Assembly (NCBI GenBank): GCA_037127315.1
Contig: JBBBDQ010000192.1
Location: forward strand, 1,287,501-1,351,500
From: Ascarosepion bandense
Taxonomy: Eukaryota; Mollusca; Cephalopoda; Sepiida; Sepiidae
DNA: 64,000 bases
Direction: 5' to 3'
Shown piece by piece: positions 21,791 to 32,377 of this stretch (position 1 is its first letter; each line of letters begins with the position of its first letter). The notes beneath the pieces are model-generated. The model saw only the letters and a program-made list of their open reading frames with translations, did no database searches and was not told the origin of the DNA. The position numbers and the translations under genes were made by a program.

Positions 21791-21867
21791 CATTTTCTTC
21801 GCATTCGTTAGGGACTCCTAGTCTAAATTTGCCAGTGCAATGGGATTGCTAGTAGGAAAACGAATGA

Positions 21868-22340
21868 TAAAGACTTATTCTCAGAGATACTTTTATATAC
21901 CATAACATACACAAAATTATACATATATACAATTGTCACACGAGGAGAAATACATACGTTATATCTACCACTAAGCAAAGTATAAGGTGAAACAAAAGAA
22001 AAGGTCTTACATATAGTTTGAAGATACTTCTGATCTGGAAAAGCCATTTTTATGACTCCAGACTTAAAGGGGGAGTATTCATCTATGTCCCAAAGGGACA
22101 CGTCTAGTTTCATCTATGTCTTAAAGGGATGCAGTACCATGTACTTGTAAGCTGCTTGTCTCAAAGGGATATGGCACCATAGGAACTAGGCTAGAAGAAA
22201 ACAACCTTCTCGCTTGGTTGCTTTCCACGAACTAAATATTGACAAAGGTTTGGGTCACTGTATGGAGTGACATCACGAAGCGACTGTCATGTGACCCCAT
22301 GTGACTTACCTCCACCAAAGTTAGATAAAGGTCTTCTGTA
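21868..22340. repeat. Dispersed LTR-like repeat D, copy 1
   Basis: This block aligns by eye with 52930-53410. They share TACATATATACAA, GAAATACATA, ATGACTCCAGA, repeated ATCTATGTC...AAAGGGA units, and AAACAACCTTCT followed by GGTTGCT. The length of about 470 bp and the absence of coding sequence suggest a solo LTR or non-autonomous element, but termini and target duplication were not resolved. Confidence 0.6.
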
Positions 22341-22449
22341 TCCCAACAAGACTCCTCTCTTAAACAGATTCTCGAACCTGTCATGAAGATCCACAGTTCG
22401 AAAGTGAAGCAATCTTGTAAATCAAAATCGGCTTTTTTTACTAACAATT

Positions 22450-23190
22450 TATCTAAGTAGACAGCATTATGGGCAAACAGCTATTAAAGGTCCACGTCCA
22501 TATTTTCCGCCATGGCTGATCGACCCGGTATTTATCGACATGACCAAATTTATTGATCATATTGACCAGACTACAATCATTCAACCTCAAGCTAGTTCTC
22601 CGTACCCTGTCTAACTTGGGATCCAGGATGACATTCCACTTCACCATTAAAACTAGACAGTACACAAACATCGACGTCGGAAACAAAGTGAGTTTCCTGG
22701 ATCGCAGCCACATCTACTGCAAAGAACAAGAGATCAAGAAGCAGGCGGGCCGCCTTACGCCTTTCCTTCAAGCCCTGCACATTTAAACTCACCAACTTAA
22801 TAGGCATTTTTTAAGCCTAGTCACAGACTGGACGAAAATATACAGCGGTCAAGACCCCAATCAACTGTCCTAAGTTACCGGAACCTATTTCGGCCGTAAT
22901 CCGTCCATTTTTGACAATCCTATAGACGGCCGTAAACAAGTAAGTTTTACGGTCCTATATAAAGAGGAGTGGAGCAAAAGAGAAGCCTTTCTAGAACAGT
23001 TTTTGAATATTTTGTTGAATTCTGGGGAAGATTTTTGGCGACAGAGATCATATCCCAGACCTTTAGTCTACCGGTAGTGTTCCTTATTAGAGTAATTACT
23101 CCAGGGGCCTTAAGAAAGTTCTTTGGGTTCTCTGTTGACGGAAAGTCAACAGAGGTACGCTTAATTAGTGGTCTCAAGAGCACGTTTTGC
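22450..23190 (-). pseudogene. Tx1-like LINE fragments (ORF1 end and endonuclease start)
   Basis: Minus-strand frames match the LINE at 3.3-9.5 kb. The ORF1 tail is at 23183-22947 (PKNFLKAPGVITLIRNTTGR). The endonuclease start is at 22807-22592 (MPIKLVSLNVQGLKERRKAA, AIQETHFV). The later endonuclease part is at about 22713-22453 (WNVILDPKLDRV, DKYRVD), reached after an internal deletion. The order and spacing agree with the longer copy, so this is one deleted insertion. Confidence 0.78.
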
Positions 23191-23630
23191 TCACAGAAAT
23201 GTGATACTCAGTAAAATGAATTCAGTAAATTAAAAGACTAAAAGACAATGGTCAACTTGCTAAAAACTGATTCAACAATGAAATAACTTTTCAAACAAAA
23301 ATGGTGAAACTCATTGAATAAGAAGAATCGAATTAGTAACAAATCTTATTCTAGCTTTGAAAAAATATTTAGAAATGACAGGCCGTAAGTTGAATGTGAA
23401 GTAGAAGTTCTGAACTCTAATTACTTTCTGATCTTATCGGAAAACAGGAGGCTCTAGAGACAGACATTACTTTCAAAATTTACTAGGGCACGTGACTTAT
23501 CACTAACTAAATAATACATATTTTTCGAAGTAAAAAAAGAATCAGCTACAATCCACATAGCAGAATTCTAAAATTAGAAATTGTCACTAACAAATGTAAT
23601 ATATTTTACAAATCGTCCGGCTTTCTTTAA
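23191..23630. other. AT-rich DNA, no gene seen
   Basis: Spacer between a Tx1 fragment and an RTE fragment. Nothing recognisable. Confidence 0.4.
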
Positions 23631-23639
23631 GATATTCTT

Positions 23640-24145
23640 CTTGTTCATGTACCGGGTCCTTTCAGGACGTAGGCGATCATGGACTTCCACTTGGTTCTGT
23701 ATCTTGTCGCTCTCAATATTTCTCTTGGTATCTCTTCTAGGCCCCGCTCCGCCAACCATTTGCTCAGACCGAACAGGTGCGTCTTGCGCTGCTTTCCCGT
23801 CTCTCCTTCCATTTATCTGACCTGTGAGTATTAAGTTCTCCGTGCCCTCCTTCCTCATTACGTGTCCCAGAAACCTCATTTGTCTCTTCTTGATATTTAG
23901 TATCACTTTTCTTCTCGTTTGCATTCTTTCCAACACCTCTCGTTGTACATGTGCTCCGACCATGGTATACTCAGCGTCCTTCTGTAAAACTACATTTCTG
24001 CTGCCTCAAGCCTCTTCTTCATCTTTGATGAGATCATCAAGCATTCACTTCCATACAGAAAGACAGATATCATATAGCAATCCAGAACTCTTATGTGTCT
24101 TTGAATCTCCATGTCGCACTTTCCATACTTCTAAGAAGTGGGAGT
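23640..24145 (-). pseudogene. RTE-like LINE 3' fragment
   Basis: The frame 23963-23574 contains [40 protein letters not shown] and VEVHDRLRPERTRYMN. This is the C-terminal end of the RTE LINE at 608-2716. More of it, out of frame, extends right to about 24140. It abuts the LTR of element A at about 24150. Confidence 0.8.
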
Positions 24146-24151
24146 AATAGA

Positions 24152-24598
24152 TATGATGAATACGAAATAAAAATAACTTTCTTTTCTTCACGGTTTGAAA
24201 ACTCGCAAAGTGTGAAAATCTATTTTGACCAATAAAAACATAAGATTGAAAAAGTGTGGATCATTTTTCTAACCAATGAAAAGAGTGATTTACAAAAATA
24301 ACAAATGTAACTTTCAATGACTTATGTCATGTTTCTTTCCGACCAAAGAGAAGTTTGTCTCTGATCCAGTCACGTGACATGAATGGTCAGTCAGAAGTCA
24401 GTTGGAGTCAGAGAGACGAGAGAGAAAGAAAATCAGAGACTACGCTTCTGAATATCACCGATGTCACGTTTCACGCTGATACTAGCCTGTAATGACTACT
24501 ACTAATTACAAGAACTCTTTCGACGGTTGAAGCTAAGTACCTAAAAATACATCTTTTATATTGAATCCCACTGTAATATTTTAATGTGAAAAATATTT
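24152..24598 (+). repeat. 5' LTR of element A (3'-truncated)
   Basis: It starts TATGATGAATACG and matches the 3' LTR (27098) and solo LTR (43211) over about 450 bp. Shared blocks include GAAATAAAAATAAC, GACCAATAAAAA, CACGCTTCTGAATATC-like sequence and CTTTTATATTGAAT. It stops where the tandem A/T-rich units of the family would begin and is fused to pol sequence. Confidence 0.8.
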
Positions 24599-24608
24599 TT
24601 TCAATGCT

Positions 24609-26870
24609 ATGGAACTCGACTTTTGCGGTTTTACTCTTTCGAGTGAAGGAATCAAACCTAACGCTAATAAGCTTCAGGACCTGAACCATTTTCCTCCTGC
24701 CATGGATTCAAAAACATTGCGACGATTTATTGGAATGGTCAATTTTTACAGAAAATTAATACCAAAATTTAGTGACTTACTTAATCTTCCCACTCACAGA
24801 ATGTATCTGTTTGAATCCTAATGCAAAGCAACTGATTTTAACCGCGGGGAAATTAGATTCTTTCCGAGCAGTGAAGAAGGCATTGTCAAGTGTAACGGCG
24901 TTAGCCTTCCTGGATTCGAACGTTAAAACTTATCAACTTTTCAGTGATAGTTCGAATCATGCGGTAGGTGCCGCTCTTCATCAAATGATAAACGACCAGC
25001 CGATTCCCATTGGCTTATTCTCTAGAAAGTTGTCTCAGACCCTTTGATCGTGAGTTGCTCGCTGTATATCAAGCGGTGTTGCATTTTAAACGACTTATAA
25101 AAGATAGGAATACACTTTTGTTAACAGATCATAAACCTTTGTGTAATGCTTTTACTGCCCATTTGCCTTTAAAGTCGGACAGTAAACAGCGTCATCTGAG
25201 CTTTATAAGTGAATATATCACAGATATTTCTCATATAAGAGAATAGGAAAATGTTGTTACAGACTGTTTATCTAGGCCAACTAATGCTGTAACAGTAGAT
25301 CTTTGTGATTTACATGAAACTGTCACTCATCTGCAATCAGATGAAGAACTGAAACAATTAAAAGATTGGTTGAAACCTTACCATACAAGTAAAGTTATAA
25401 AATGCGACATATCATTACTGTTTTCGAGACCGAGAGCTTTGGAAATATATATTCAATTGTCTGCACGCATTGTCACACCCAAGAATATTAACCACATTAC
25501 GCTTACTAAAATCATGGTATTACTGGCCACGGATGGCCAAGTCAGTCAAAGAATTCTGCAAGGAGTGCCGAAGTTTCCAGCAGATAAAAATTATTACACA
25601 TAGGAAGAGTGAAGTACAACTATTTGAATTACCTTCTGAGCGAATTTCAAACAGTGCATTTGGACATAGTGAGTCCATTATCGCCAGTCAAAAAACAAAA
25701 AGAACCTATTTTTCCCCATATCGACATGACCAAAATTTTTTTTTCAACTCACCGGCAGAAGTGTGTTTTTATGGGGCTGAGTTCAACTGACATGAATATT
25801 GTTTGAAGTAAGAAATTTTTATCGTTTTCTGCCTAATTATTGTTTAACTTAAAACTTTAATTGAAGGATTGGCTTTGTTTCTTAGCAGAAATTCCTTTAA
25901 GTGGACTTTAACTAAGTTAAAACTTAGCAGGTCACCAACACTTTTTTTTCACTCTCGCCCTTCAATTGGAGTAGATAGACTAAACTATCGCCCGGTTCAC
26001 ACTCCACCCAAGTTTGTTGAACGGGTGAAGAGGCTCATCCCTTGTTTCCTCTTTAGGATGCGGTTTCCGGCTTTCTCTTTTCCAATCTTTTCACTCTTAC
26101 GTAGCCCCCTGCACATCAGTGGTGTTACCGCCTTGCTCGGGGTGATATGATTATAAAAAAAAATCTGTTAACTATAATTGAGAGAGCTACTAGATGGGTG
26201 GAGGCGATTCCTCTAATTGAAATAACAGCGCAAAATATTGTCACTGCTTTCATTAACATATGGGTAGTTAGATTCGCAGTACCCTTATATGTCATCACTG
26301 ACAAAGGTAGCCAGTTTCAGTCAGAATTGTTTTCAGAGCTATCAAAGATCATAGACTTTCACAGACGGAGAACAACTTCATATCATTCTCAGGCGAGCGG
26401 TATAATTGAACATGCACACAGGACGTTAAAGACAGCAATTATTGCAAGGAAAGATTCTTGGGTAACAGCCTTTCCTATTTTACATTTGAGTATCAGGATC
26501 ACACCAAATGAATTTACATACTCGCCATAAACAGCAGTAACGGGGTGCCATACAGAAGTCCCAAAACTGTTGATTGACCCATGTGACGAGGATAACGATG
26601 TGATATCAAACTTGGCAATAAAAACCTGATGAAGGAAATGCTAAAGTTTGACACGGAGGAACATTCTTCCGGACACATAAATTCATCGCCCAAATCTTGT
26701 ATACCAAAGAACCTAAACGAATGTGGATTTGTATGGCTTAGGATTGACAAAGTTCAGAAATCTTTGGAAGCACCTTACACAGGTTCATATAAAGTAATTA
26801 GCCGTAATAAGTTTTTACGAATACAACTGCAGACGATGTCAATACTATTGTGTCCATAGACTGATTAAAA
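24609..26870 (+). pseudogene. Element A pol: RT end, RNase H and integrase remnants
   Basis: Successive frames contain CGFTLSSEGIKPNANKLQDL and LRRFIGMVNFYRKLIPKFSD (end of RT), then FSDSSNHAVGAALHQ, FDRELLAVYQAVLHFKRL and LLLTDHKPLCNAF (RNase H). An integrase H2C2-like stretch (SWYYWPRMAKSVKEFCKEC) and catalytic core follow, with ERATRWVEAIPL (first Asp replaced by Glu), VITDKGSQFQSELF and GIIEHAHRTLK. Frameshifts occur near 24810, 25040 and 25470, a stop near 25245, and a short repeat is inserted at 25963-26153. The motif set is classical Ty3/Gypsy. Confidence 0.82.
25963..26153. repeat. Short interspersed repeat S, copy 1
   Basis: This is one of three copies (also 29071-29208 and 29222-29410). 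It runs from GGAGTAGATAGACTAAACTA to GGGGTGATATGATT. It interrupts the integrase of element A. A run of eight Ts just upstream and the T-run between the other two copies suggest that the element reads on the minus strand with a poly-A tail, as for a SINE. I could not identify a parent RNA gene. Confidence 0.72.
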
Positions 26871-27606
26871 CCATCGGTTATCTCAGAAAAAGCGAAAATG
26901 CCTGATATTGATAAAGCTATACCAGCAGGAGATACTACATCAGAATTCAACAATAATATAGAGACAAAACTGCAGAGCGAAACAAAAAAGTCTGGATGAT
27001 CGGTTACTTAGAAAAAATGACAATATATACCATTATTATTGAATTATCAACTTATTCATGCACTAAAGGAAATTCCTTCAAATAGAAAGGGAAGTGATGT
27101 GATTAACACGAAATAAAAATAACTTTTTTCTTTGCGGTTTGAAAACTCGCAAAGTGTAAAAATCTATTTTGACCAATAAAAAAAAGATTGCAAGTGTGGA
27201 TCAGTTTCCTAACCAATAAAAAGAGTGATTTGCAAAAATAACAAATTTAACTTTCAATGACTCATGTCCTGTTTCTTCCCGACCAAAAAGAAGTTTGTCT
27301 CTGATCCAGACACGAGACATGACTGGTTTATTTATTAGCGTACCTGGTCAGTCAGAAGTCAAATGGAGTCAGAGAGACGGGAAAAATCAGAGAAAGAAAA
27401 TCAGAGAATACGCTTCTGAATATCACTGATATCACATTATATGCTAATACATAATTAGCCTGCAATGACTACTGCTGATTGCAAAAACTCTTTCGACGGT
27501 TGAAGCGAAGAACCTCCAAATACATCTTTTATATTGAATTCTACTGTAATATTTTAATGTAAAAATTGAACTCTTTCGATTTGTTTTAATTACTTTGGAA
27601 ACTTTG

Positions 27607-28057
27607 TGTGACGATAAACATTCACACTTACCAGAGCCAAGGCATCCAACGTGTTTTGCTTGTCGGGCTGCTGTGTTGTGATGGATGCGTGCGTAAACCC
27701 ACGCCAGACAGTTCGTCGTTTCATCAACTGCGTTCTCTCCTCTCGCAAGTTTGGTCAAAGAAAGGAATATTCTTCGACCTCTGTCATTTTATGCTAATTG
27801 GCACGAGCCGGGGACTCTGAATGAGAACGAGGCTGACGGCGATGATTGATGCGTCGGCAATGGTTTTTATCCATAAAACGGGTCTGAGACAATGGCAGCC
27901 AGTGCTGTTGGGACCGTGGTGACGTGCGCTGGTATAGAGATTCGTATTGAGTTACGACTCTGTTTATTTTTATCTGGAAGCTGGACGCTAGCTTCAAACC
28001 TACGATTGGAGCGAACGGTGTAACCGAAACGAAACAGAAATCCACTGTTTAACAACA
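27607..28057 (+). repeat. 5' LTR of element E
   Basis: It starts TGTGACGATAAAC after the target CTTTG and ends ...TTTAACAACA. From about 27690 it matches the 3' LTR closely, with shared blocks such as GGCACGAGCCGGGGACT and CGATGATTG. The first roughly 85 bp have no counterpart in the 3' LTR. A TATA-like GTCATTTTATGC lies near 27783. Confidence 0.82.
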
Positions 28058-28072
28058 AGCTATTTCGGCAAA

Positions 28073-28810
28073 ATGGGAGACAAATTAGACCTAAAGCTAA
28101 TCCCAGAGTTTGACGGTACCACTTCTGTTTTGGAATGGGTGGAGAAGGTCGAATTGATTTGTCATCTGTGTGGAGTGAAGTACGTCGAAAAGGTGATTCC
28201 ATGACGGTTGACGGGCGGCACTTTTGCGGTGTATCAGCAACTAAGTGACACGGAAAAAGAAGACCCGGCTAGAATCAAAGCCGTACTTTACAAAGCGTTT
28301 GCTGTTGACCCTTGTACTGCGTATGAGCAATTCGTTGCTCGAAGTTTACAGCCTGGTGAAACTGTGGACGTCTATTTAGCTGCATTAAAGAAGCTGGTGA
28401 CCCTGTTTGGCGGACTGCCCGAACGAGCATTAGCGTGTGCATTTATAGCAGTGCTTCCGAACAGAGTGAAACAACTGTTGCGGGCAACCTCCAGACTGAA
28501 TACGCTGGCGCTTGACGAACTATTGGCCCAGGCACGAACTATCATTAAGAATTCCTTAGCTCCAGAGGAATCTTTCGTAGCGGCTGCACAAGCGAGACAA
28601 AGTAATGTCAGAGCTTACCCTGAGTCGGGTTCGCCCGCTGGTATAATTTGCTACAAGTGCAAGGGCCAGGGTCACATGGCTAGGAATTGTGCGAGTGAAA
28701 AACGACAAGTGCGCTGTTTCCGATTAAATAAAGCCGGACATGGCTCGAAATTGTCCGGGAAACGAGGCCGGAGACAAGATGGCGCCGATCTCTTCCCAGA
28801 CAACATCTAA
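28073..28810 (+). pseudogene. Element E gag with zinc knuckle and one early stop
   Basis: The ATG at 28073 lies 16 nt after the LTR and gives MGDKLDLKLIPEFDGTTSVL. An in-frame TGA at 28202-28204 interrupts after about 43 codons. The frame then continues open to 28810 with GGTFAVYQQLSDTEKEDPAR, RLNTLALDELLAQARTIIKN and a complete CCHC knuckle CYKCKGQGHMARNC; a second degenerate one follows. In element B the stop position is a sense codon, so this is a point lesion. Gag forms the particle and packages RNA in this class. Confidence 0.82.
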
Positions 28811-29070
28811 ACAAGGCGCTTCCGATCATTCGAGTCCTCGTTGGCGAAACGCCATGTTCGGCCCTCCTCGATTCTAGCTGTTCTCGAACTGCAGAACTCT
28901 GCCGCACCTGGAAGAAAAGGAGCGTCAAGGTAACCACCAAAAACGATGAAACACGTGCATGTCACGGTATAGGGGCGGTGAGGATCCGCACAGACACTGG
29001 GAACATCGCTGATATCGAAGCGCTGGTGGTGCCCGAGAAGCCATTGAACTTTGACCTGCTGCTAGGATAT

Positions 29071-29208
29071 GGAGTAGATAGACTAAACTATCGCCCGGTC
29101 CACACTCCACCCACATCTATTGAACAGGTGAAGAGGCTCATCCCTTGTTTCCTGCTTCGGATATGGTTTCCGGTTTTCTCTTTTTCAATCTTTTCACTCT
29201 TTTCCTTA
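29071..29208. repeat. Short interspersed repeat S, copy 2 (partial)
   Basis: It matches copy 1 from GGAGTAGATAGACTAAACTA to ...CTTTTCACTCTT, then runs into a T-rich stretch (about 29205-29221). It lacks the GTAGCCCCCTG...ATATGATT end. It is joined head-to-tail to copy 3. Confidence 0.78.
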
Positions 29209-29221
29209 TTTTTTTTTTTTT

Positions 29222-29410
29222 CAATTGGAGTAGATAGACTAAACTATCGCCCGGTCCACACTCCACCCACGTCTATTGAACAGGTGAAGAGGCTCATCCT
29301 TTATTTCCTGTTTAGGATGCAGTTTCTGGCTTTCTCTTTTCCAATCTTTTTACTCTTACGTAGCCCCCTGCGCATCAGTGGCGTTATCGCCTTGCTTGGG
29401 GTGATATGAT
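29222..29410. repeat. Short interspersed repeat S, copy 3 (full)
   Basis: It is full length (about 189 bp) from CAATTGGAGTAGATAGAC to GGGGTGATATGATT and is followed by A/T-rich DNA. It directly follows copy 2, so this insertion in the protease of element E is a dimer. Confidence 0.8.
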
Positions 29411-29571
29411 TAAAAAAATATATATGCCATCAAATCCTTGAGAGGTGTTCACATCACGGAAACAGGTACCGTGAAGTTTCAGAAGCTGGCCCCCGTGTGT
29501 GCCGTGCTAAAGATCGACCAGACTGACTTCAGTGTTGAATTTGACCAGCGTCAGAAAACCTGGACCACCTC

Positions 29572-30378
29572 GTGGAAATGGACGGCAGACAGGGAACCAG
29601 TCAAGCTATAAACGAAGTAGCTGAATACCATGTACCCAACCAATTACGACCTGCTTACGAAGAGCTGCATGCATGGATTAAAGATGGCTGGTTGATTCCT
29701 TATCCGAGTGAAAAACTTGGTCCTCCTAAGGGTCTGATCCCATTGATAGCAATTTTGCAGCAGAGCAAATCCAAGGTGCGGCCGTTGATGGATTTCAGGG
29801 AGCTAAACCAGTACGTCGATGCATTTGCGGCTGATGCCGATGTTTGTACCAGCAAGTTTAGAGAATGGCGACAGCAGAGATCTAATGTCTCCCTGTTGGA
29901 TTTAAGAAAAGCCTATCTGCAAGTGATGGTTAGTGAATCATTGTGGCCATTTCAGACAGTGATGTTCGTGGGCAGAAGATACTGTCTCACCAGACTGGGC
30001 TTTAGCGTAAACGTCACCCCACAAATAATGAAAACCATTATCAGTGTCGTTTTGTCTCAAGAAGATACAGTTAAAAAAGGGGCATCAGCGTACATTGATG
30101 ATATCTATGTGAATTAAGATGTCGTGTCATCACTGTACGTAAAGAAGAAACTGGTACAGTTCGGCTTGACCTGCAAGAACCCGGAACGGATAGACGACAG
30201 CACCCGTGTGTTAGGTCTGAATGTTCGAGGGAAACATGAAACCTTGCAATGGAAACGCAGAACTGCAGTTCCTGATATATCCAATGTCTTAACAAGACGG
30301 ACTATTTTTCCCTCTGTGGAAAGCTTCTGGGACATCTACCTGCATGCGGAAGGCTTCACGTGGCGACAGGCACCATAA
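29572..30378 (+). pseudogene. Element E reverse transcriptase
   Basis: The frame 29572-30117 has VRPLMDFRELNQYVDAF, SLLDLRKAYLQVMVSESLWP, RRYCLTRLGFSVNVTPQIM and the polymerase motif AYIDDIYVN, then a stop near 30115. The next frame (30124-30378) continues the connection region (GLTCKNPERIDDSTRVLGLN), and a frameshift near 30290 leads to CGKLLGHLPACG in another frame. So the RT core missing from element B is present here, but in pieces. The aspartates of LLDL and YIDDI are intact. Confidence 0.8.
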
Positions 30379-30478
30379 AATGTTGGGCGAGCGCGGTCAC
30401 CAAAGGATGGGATGATGAGACGACCGACACGATGCTCATTCACATGGTGACGGAGACCATAGCGAGAGTAAAACAAAT

Positions 30479-30673
30479 TTGGCACTCCAGTGGAGGGTAA
30501 CAAAGTTACATCTGCAGACCGACGCCTTATGCGTATACCATTGGGTGTCGGACACCTTGACAGGCAAGGCCGGGGTTCGCACCAAGGCAGCCAACGAGAT
30601 GCTCATTAGAAGACGGCTGAGTACTATTAAAAACCTTGTCACTGAGTACGATCTATCCATAGGTAACATCTAA
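30479..30673 (+). pseudogene. Element E RNase H, C-terminal part only
   Basis: It starts LQWRVTKLHLQTDALCVYHW and continues VSDTLTGKAGVRTKAANEML to SIGNI. This corresponds to the second half of RNase H in element B (TVLYLVTDSACVHRWISD...). The first half, with the catalytic VDASS-like strand and the INLAEL helix, is deleted at about 30475. Confidence 0.78.
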
Positions 30674-30755
30674 CTGCAACCTTGCTGACAAATTAACTCG
30701 GATACCACAAAGATGGTTTGACGCTGTAAAGAAGGACGTCGAGCCAGTATCACCG

Positions 30756-31532
30756 ATGTGCGCTGCATCTGTGAAGGAGCCGGACGAGATAATGAAGATA
30801 CATCATTGTATTGGACACCCCGGCGTAAGAAGAACGTGCTATTTTGTACGGCTGACCAATCCGTCAATATCTACAAATACCGTGAGGACAGTGGTCAGGG
30901 GATGCCGAATATGCCAGTCAATAGACCCTGCACCAGTTAAATGGCGAAAAGGAAAACTGGGAGTAAAACGCACATGGAGCAGGCTGGGTATGGACATAAC
31001 CCATTACGCCGGCCAGAATTTCCTCACGCTGATAGATTGCGGGCCAACCAGATTCGCAGTATGGCGCCAATTGTCACGACAAGACTCGTCAAGCGTGATC
31101 CGCCAATTGGAGTCGGTGTTCTATGAACGCGGACCTCCAGAAGAAATCCTCACTGATAATGACACTGCCTTCTGCAGCAGACAGTTCCGGCACTTCCTGG
31201 AGGAATGGGGAATCCAGCTTCGACTACGATGTGCGCATGTGCCAAGTGTTAATGGCATAGCGGAAAGGTGCCACCGGAGTATAAAGAGAATCGCTGCCAG
31301 AAAGCAGTGCACAGTCATGGAAGCTGTATACAGATACAACACGATGCCGAAGGACAACGTATCTGCTTTAAGTGCCCCCGCTAATGCGATATATAGATAC
31401 CAGGTACAAGTCAAAGGGATCGACAGCGAGTACGTGCCTGATACACGAAAAGTACGTGGATCGTATGAAACAGGAGAGGCCGTCTCCAATAGTCGGTGCA
31501 CAACCCAATTCAAAAAGAATCGTGTGGTATAG
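30756..31532 (+). CDS. Element E integrase, open frame
   Basis: The 258-codon frame holds an HHCC zinc domain (HHCIGHPGVRRT ... CRICQS) and a catalytic core with MDITHYAGQNFLTLIDCG, PPEEILTDNDTAF and NGIAERCHRSIK. All three DDE positions are present. The C-terminal region continues to KNRVV. It is part of pol, normally released by the protease and used to insert the cDNA. Other domains of the element are broken, so it is unlikely to be made correctly now. Confidence 0.83.
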   Translation: MCAASVKEPDEIMKIHHCIGHPGVRRTCYFVRLTNPSISTNTVRTVVRGCRICQSIDPAPVKWRKGKLGVKRTWSRLGMDITHYAGQNFLTLIDCGPTRFAVWRQLSRQDSSSVIRQLESVFYERGPPEEILTDNDTAFCSRQFRHFLEEWGIQLRLRCAHVPSVNGIAERCHRSIKRIAARKQCTVMEAVYRYNTMPKDNVSALSAPANAIYRYQVQVKGIDSEYVPDTRKVRGSYETGEAVSNSRCTTQFKKNRVV

Positions 31533-31834
31533 TAAGTGAGCACACCATACTGGTCGATGGACTCCCACTTCATGTGAGGGATCTGCGCCCTGTCCTCAAC
31601 ACAACCCCTTCCGTAAGTGACGATGAGAAGGATTCATCGAAAGGCGAAGTGCTAATCGAGCCTGTAGCTAGCAATTCACACGAGAGTTCATCAAGTGGCC
31701 CTGATAGCTCTGACAGTTCGTCTGAAAGCTCACCTAAAGAAGTTCAGATAATACCCCTTCGGAGAAGTACCCGAAACAAAAGACCACACCCGCACTGTTA
31801 TTTGAGTGATCAGGAGACCAGGGGGAGTGTGTAA
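31496..31834 (+). pseudogene. Element E pol tail, Ser-rich
   Basis: After the integrase a frameshift leads to a 112-codon frame with TILVDGLPLHVRDLRPVLN and a long Ser/Asp/Glu stretch (NSHESSSSGPDSSDSSSESS), ending RRSTRNKRPH. The VRDLRPV part resembles a post-integrase beta motif. The last codons run over the polypurine tract into the LTR. Confidence 0.65.
31816..31827 (+). promoter_or_regulatory. Polypurine tract of element E
   Basis: GACCAGGGGGAG directly precedes the 3' LTR start TGTG at 31828, the expected primer site for plus-strand DNA synthesis. Confidence 0.7.
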
Positions 31835-32193
31835 ACCTACGACAGACAGTTCGTCGTTTCGTCATCTACGTTCTCTCTTCTCGCAAGTTTGATCAAAGAA
31901 AGGAATATTTTTTTACCTCTGTCATTTTATGCTAATTGGCACGAGCCGGGGACTGAGTGAGAACGAGGCTGACGGCGATGATTGGTGCGTCGGCAATGGT
32001 TTTTGTCCATAAAACGGGTCTGAGACAATGGCAGCCAGTGCCGTTGGGACCGTGGTGACGTGCGCTGGTATAGAGATTCGTATTGAGTTACGACTCTGTT
32101 TATTTTTGTCTGGAACCTGGACGCTAGCTTCAAACCTACGATTGGAGCGAGCGGTGTAACCGAAACAAAACAGAAATCTACTGTTTAACAACA
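31828..32193 (+). repeat. 3' LTR of element E
   Basis: It starts TGTGTAAACCTACG after the purine tract and ends TTTAACAACA before the duplicated CTTTG. It matches the 5' LTR except that the first roughly 85 bp of the 5' LTR after TGTG are missing. It carries several point differences from the 5' LTR, so the insertion is not very recent. Confidence 0.83.
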
Positions 32194-32377
32194 CTTTGTT
32201 TATATGGAATTCAACTGAACTCTTTCAATTTGTTTTAATTATTTTGGAAATCTTGTTTATATGAAATTCAGTTTAATACTTTTGTGTGAAAACGAATTTT
32301 GGAAATTTATTTAGTGTCTGGTGTAATATGAATATTTTCTTTGCTTATCAAATCTACAAACTTTGAGTCATTACTTG

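Larger units (their letters stand above)
28850..29560 (+). pseudogene. Element E protease region, split by repeat S
   Basis: A protease active-site-like LLDSSCSRTA is encoded near 28866-28897 and the later part RIRTDTGNIADIEALVVPEK, NFDLLLG at 28978-29068. Two copies of repeat S then interrupt it. The frame resumes after about 29425 with a segment leading to QKTWTTSWKW (29550-29580), which in element B (QKVWTATWKW) begins the RT frame. The break falls right after the DLLLG motif, also present in B. Confidence 0.7.
27607..32193 (+). mobile_element. LTR retrotransposon E (plus strand)
   Basis: This 4.6-kb element is flanked by a perfect 5-bp duplication CTTTG (27602-27606 and 32194-32198). The order is 5' LTR 27607-28057, gag from 28073, protease about 28850-29450 (split by repeats), RT 29572 to about 30370, shortened RNase H 30480-30673, integrase 30756-31532, Ser-rich tail and purine tract to 31827, and 3' LTR 31828-32193. 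It belongs to the same lineage as element B. A gag stop, inserted repeats and an RNase H deletion make it defective. Confidence 0.85.
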
